Translations under genes and position numbers: made by a program
The notes under the pieces: generated by a model
What the model saw: only the letters and a program-made list of their open reading frames with translations
What the model was told of the DNA's origin: nothing
The model's database searches: none
Assembly: GCA_900544295.1 (NCBI GenBank)
Contig: UQUO01000026.1
Span: 1 to 27,012, forward strand
DNA: 27,012 nucleotides
Origin: an uncultured Eubacteriales bacterium
GTDB taxonomy: Bacteria > Bacillota > Clostridia > Oscillospirales > Oscillospiraceae
Direction of reading: 5' to 3'
Shown: one piece after another, positions 24,616 through 27,012 of the stretch
How positions within the stretch are numbered: position 1 is the first letter of the stretch
How the letters are laid out: each line of letters opens with the position of its first letter

Positions 24616-25176
24616 TTGAAAATGGATGCAGAAAAGATAAAACAGGGCGTGCGCCTGCTGCTTGAGGGCATGGGCGAGGACCCGGCCCGCGAAGGCCTGG
24701 TGGAGACGCCGGACAGGATAGCGAGGATGTATGAGGAGCTCTGCGCCGGCTACGGCGAGGACGCCGGGGAGCACCTGGGCGTCCGCTTCCGCGTGGAGGA
24801 GAGCGGCATCGTGCTGGAGAAGGACATACGCTTCTACTCGATGTGCGAGCACCACCTGCTGCCCTTCTACGGCACGGCGGCGGTGGCCTACATCCCGCAG
24901 GGCGAGGTCGTAGGCCTGAGCAAGATAGCCCGCACCGTCGAGGTCTACGCCAAGCGCCTCCAGCTCCAGGAGCGCATGACCGCGCAGATAGCCGACGCCT
25001 TCATGGAAAAGCTCGCCCCGAAGGGCGTCATGGTCTTTGTCGAGGCCGAGCACATGTGCATGACCATGCGCGGCATCAAAAAGCCCGGCTCCAAGACCGT
25101 CACCACCGCGGCGCGCGGCGTCTTTGAGACGGACGGCGCCCTGCGCGAGGCCTTCTGGCACATGCTGGGCAGGTGA
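24616..25176 (+). CDS. folE: GTP cyclohydrolase I
   Basis: 186 aa from TTG 24616 (ATG 24622 possible, giving 184 aa). It converts GTP to dihydroneopterin triphosphate, the first step of tetrahydrofolate synthesis. The zinc-binding and active-site pattern is complete: '[14 protein letters not shown]' with Cys and His ligands, '[22 protein letters not shown]', and '[16 protein letters not shown]' with the second Cys. Length fits the short bacterial type IA enzymes. It begins 10 bp after the LtaS-like stop and is followed 3 bp later by folP, so it is part of a folate operon. Confidence 0.97.
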   Translation: MKMDAEKIKQGVRLLLEGMGEDPAREGLVETPDRIARMYEELCAGYGEDAGEHLGVRFRVEESGIVLEKDIRFYSMCEHHLLPFYGTAAVAYIPQGEVVGLSKIARTVEVYAKRLQLQERMTAQIADAFMEKLAPKGVMVFVEAEHMCMTMRGIKKPGSKTVTTAARGVFETDGALREAFWHMLGR

Positions 25177-25179
25177 GCC

Positions 25180-26010
25180 ATGCGCATAGGAAACCGGGAA
25201 TTCGACACTGAAAACGGCGTCTACGTCATGGGCATCCTGAACGTGACGCCGGACTCCTTCTCCGACGGCGGGCGCTGGCTGGAGCGGGACGCGGCGCTCC
25301 GTCAGGCGGCCAAAATGGCCGCCGAGGGCGCGGCCATCATCGACATAGGCGGCGAGTCCACCCGCCCGGGCCACAGGCCCGTGGGCGCCGAGGAGGAGGC
25401 CGCGCGCGTGCTGCCCGTGATAGCCGCCGTGAAGCGCGAGACGGGCCTGCCCGTCTCCGTGGACACCTACCGGCACGAGACGGCGCGCCTCGCCCTCGAA
25501 GCCGGGGCGGACATGATAAACGACATCTGGGGCCTCAGGTACGACGGCGGCGAGATGGCGCGGCTCATCGCGCAAAGCGGCGCTGCCTGCTGCCTCATGC
25601 ACAACCGCAAGAGCGCGGAATACCGCGACTTCATGCCGGAGCTGCTGGAGGACCTGCGCGGCACGCTGGACCTGGCCGCCGCAGCGGGCATAGCGCGGGA
25701 TCGCATCATCCTCGACCCGGGCATAGGCTTTGCCAAGAGCTGCGAGCAGAACCTCACGGCCATGCACAGGCTGGGCGAGCTGGCCGCCCTGGGCTGCCCC
25801 GTCCTGCTGGCCGCCTCGCGCAAGTCGGTCATAGGGCTGAGCCTGGGCCTGCCCGTGGAGGAGCGGCTGGAGGGCACCCTCGCCACGACGGCGATAGGCG
25901 TCCTGCAGGGCGCGGCCTTCGTGCGGGTACACGATGTAAAGGAAAATCTCCGCGCAGCGCGGATGGCGCTGGCGATACGCAGGGAGGCGAGGCCCGGTGA
26001 AGGGGCTTGA
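25180..26010 (+). CDS. folP: Dihydropteroate synthase
   Basis: 276 aa. It condenses 6-hydroxymethyl-dihydropterin diphosphate with p-aminobenzoate and is the target of sulfonamides. Family motifs are intact: 'GILNVTPDSFSDGG' (pterin diphosphate loop 1), 'IIDIGGESTRPGH' (loop 2), 'SVDTYRHETARLALEAGADMINDI', 'LDPGIGFAKS', and 'LLAASRKSVIG' with the Lys/Ser of the pterin pocket. It starts with ATG three bases after folE. Its 3' end overlaps folBK by 14 bp, indicating translational coupling. Confidence 0.97.
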   Translation: MRIGNREFDTENGVYVMGILNVTPDSFSDGGRWLERDAALRQAAKMAAEGAAIIDIGGESTRPGHRPVGAEEEAARVLPVIAAVKRETGLPVSVDTYRHETARLALEAGADMINDIWGLRYDGGEMARLIAQSGAACCLMHNRKSAEYRDFMPELLEDLRGTLDLAAAAGIARDRIILDPGIGFAKSCEQNLTAMHRLGELAALGCPVLLAASRKSVIGLSLGLPVEERLEGTLATTAIGVLQGAAFVRVHDVKENLRAARMALAIRREARPGEGA

Positions 26011-26833
26011 CGAGATAAGGATAGACGGGCTGGAGGTCTTTGCGAACCACGGCGTCTTCCCCGAGGAGACGCGGCTGGGGCAGAAGTTCCTCGTCTCGAT
26101 GCGGCTGTACCTCAGCACGCGGCGGGCGGGGCTCGGCGACGAGCTGGCAGCCTCGGTACACTACGGCGAGGTCTGCGAATTCGTGACGGCCTATCTGAAG
26201 GAGCACACCTGGAAACTCATAGAGGCCGCGGCGGAGCAGACGGCGCGGGCCGTGCTGCTGCGCTGGCCGCTCATAGAGGGCCTGAGCTTTGAGCTGAAGA
26301 AGCCCTGGGCGCCTGTAGGCCTGCCGCTGGAGAGCGTCTCCGTGCGCATAGAGCGGCGCTGGCGCAGGGCATACGTAGCTCTGGGCTCGAACCTGGGCGA
26401 CAGGCGGGCCTATCTTGAGGGCGCGGTAGAGGCCCTGCGCGCCCTGCCGGACTGTCGCGTTGGCGAGGTATCGGACTTCATTGAGACGAAGCCCTTCGGC
26501 GGCGTGGAGCAAGGAGACTTTCTGAACGGCTGCCTGGCTCTGGACACGCTGCTCTATCCCCTGGAGCTGCTGCACGAGCTGCAAAAAATCGAGCAGGCGG
26601 CGCACCGGGAGCGCCTCATTCACTGGGGGCCCCGGACCCTGGATCTGGACCTGCTGTTTTACGGGGACGAGATCCTGGACACCCCGGAGCTCATCCTCCC
26701 CCACCCCGGCATCCCCGAGCGCGCCTTTGTGCTGGAGCCCCTCGCCCAAATAGCCCCCGCCCTGCGTCACCCGCTCCTGGGCCGCACCGTCGCGGAGCTC
26801 CTGGCCGCCCTAAGGGCGAGGCCCCAAGATTAA
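25997..26833 (+). CDS. folBK: Bifunctional dihydroneopterin aldolase / HPPK (FolB-FolK fusion)
   Basis: 278 aa. Residues about 4-118 are dihydroneopterin aldolase ('IRIDGLEVFANHGVFPEE', 'VHYGEVCEFV', 'ELKKPWAPVGLPLESVSV' with the usual K-P core). Residues about 123-275 are 6-hydroxymethyl-7,8-dihydropterin pyrophosphokinase ('YVALGSNLGDRRAYL' and the signature 'WGPRTLDLDLLFYGDEI', then 'LPHPGIPERAFVLEPLAQIAP'). The fusion supplies the two steps between FolE product and the FolP substrate, apart from triphosphate removal. It begins with GTG inside the end of folP behind a GGGAGG site nine bases upstream. It is the last gene of the operon, followed by a strong terminator. Confidence 0.96.
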   Translation: MKGLDEIRIDGLEVFANHGVFPEETRLGQKFLVSMRLYLSTRRAGLGDELAASVHYGEVCEFVTAYLKEHTWKLIEAAAEQTARAVLLRWPLIEGLSFELKKPWAPVGLPLESVSVRIERRWRRAYVALGSNLGDRRAYLEGAVEALRALPDCRVGEVSDFIETKPFGGVEQGDFLNGCLALDTLLYPLELLHELQKIEQAAHRERLIHWGPRTLDLDLLFYGDEILDTPELILPHPGIPERAFVLEPLAQIAPALRHPLLGRTVAELLAALRARPQD

Positions 26834-26878
26834 AAAGTTATGCCCCGCTCTTTACAAAAGAGCGGGGCATAAAACTTT
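26833..26878. terminator. Strong bidirectional terminator after folBK
   Basis: A long stem, ATGCCCCGCTCTT with AAGAGCGGGGCAT around a very short loop, is extended by AAAAGTT/AACTTTT arms. It begins at the stop codon of folBK. Its right arm is shared with the start of the intergenic repeat at both ends of the window. Confidence 0.92.
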
Positions 26879-27012
26879 TACTGGGCCAGACCGCTGCCAG
26901 CCCAAACCCCTCGCCGTGGCGGCGAGTGATAAAATAAGTCCGCGCAGCGGACACCTCAGCGGCCGAGTGGCACCTCCCACGCGAGTGGGAGAGGCGGGCG
27001 GGTCCCGAAACC
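26850..27012. repeat. Dispersed hairpin-rich intergenic repeat, copy B (cut by window end)
   Basis: Matches positions 1-162. It keeps the three small hairpins (CTCGCC/GGCGAG, GTCCGC/GCGGAC, CTCCCAC/GTGGGAG with GCGA loop); the last ~55 bases are identical. The copy continues beyond the window. In this copy the repeat starts within the terminator hairpin of folBK, suggesting the element carries or targets terminators. Confidence 0.85.

Overview
The window looks like chromosomal DNA from a GC-rich gut-type Firmicute, most likely an Oscillospiraceae/Ruminococcaceae-like Clostridium relative. This is an inference. It rests on Gram-positive-style promoters and Shine-Dalgarno sites, lipoprotein-type solute-binding proteins, a GlgC/GlgD pair, a prs-pth pair and an LtaS-like enzyme, all in GC-rich DNA that nevertheless often uses ATA for isoleucine. 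No rRNA, tRNA, CRISPR array, phage gene or transposase was seen.

Layout. (1) Positions 1-364 hold a gene-free mosaic of hairpins whose first ~162 bases recur at the other end of the window (26850-27012). (2) Positions 402-12351, all on the minus strand, form a transport locus. Read in transcription order it holds three tandem paralogous lipoproteins, each a propeller-like N-terminal region fused to a family-1-type solute-binding domain, then a MalF-like and a MalG-like permease, a HlyD-type membrane-fusion protein, and a short MacB/FtsX-like membrane protein. No ABC ATPase is present. A good sigma-A promoter with a palindrome over the start region precedes the first lipoprotein gene, and a second promoter precedes the permeases. 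(3) Positions 12506-12917 are a small plus-strand unit: an extended -10, two tiny ORFs with strong ribosome-binding sites, and a terminator. (4) Positions 12922-19285, minus strand, hold prs-pth-glgC-glgD-glgP, which combines PRPP synthesis, peptidyl-tRNA recycling and glycogen synthesis/breakdown in one co-directional run. (5) Positions 19533-20183 hold a minus-strand membrane-anchored protein of unknown function, divergent from the next unit. (6) Positions 20368-26833, plus strand, are prfB (RF2, no programmed frameshift), a CapA-like protein, an LtaS-like sulfatase-fold enzyme, then folE-folP-folBK for tetrahydropterin/folate synthesis, tightly packed and ended by a strong bidirectional hairpin terminator.

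How it fits together. The plus-strand unit combines translation termination, cell-envelope polymer metabolism and folate synthesis. The glg genes handle storage of glucose. The transport locus may take up a carbohydrate or oligomer, with its ATPase supplied from elsewhere, but its coupling to HlyD/MacB-type export parts and its triplicated propeller-binding proteins is the least conventional part of the window.
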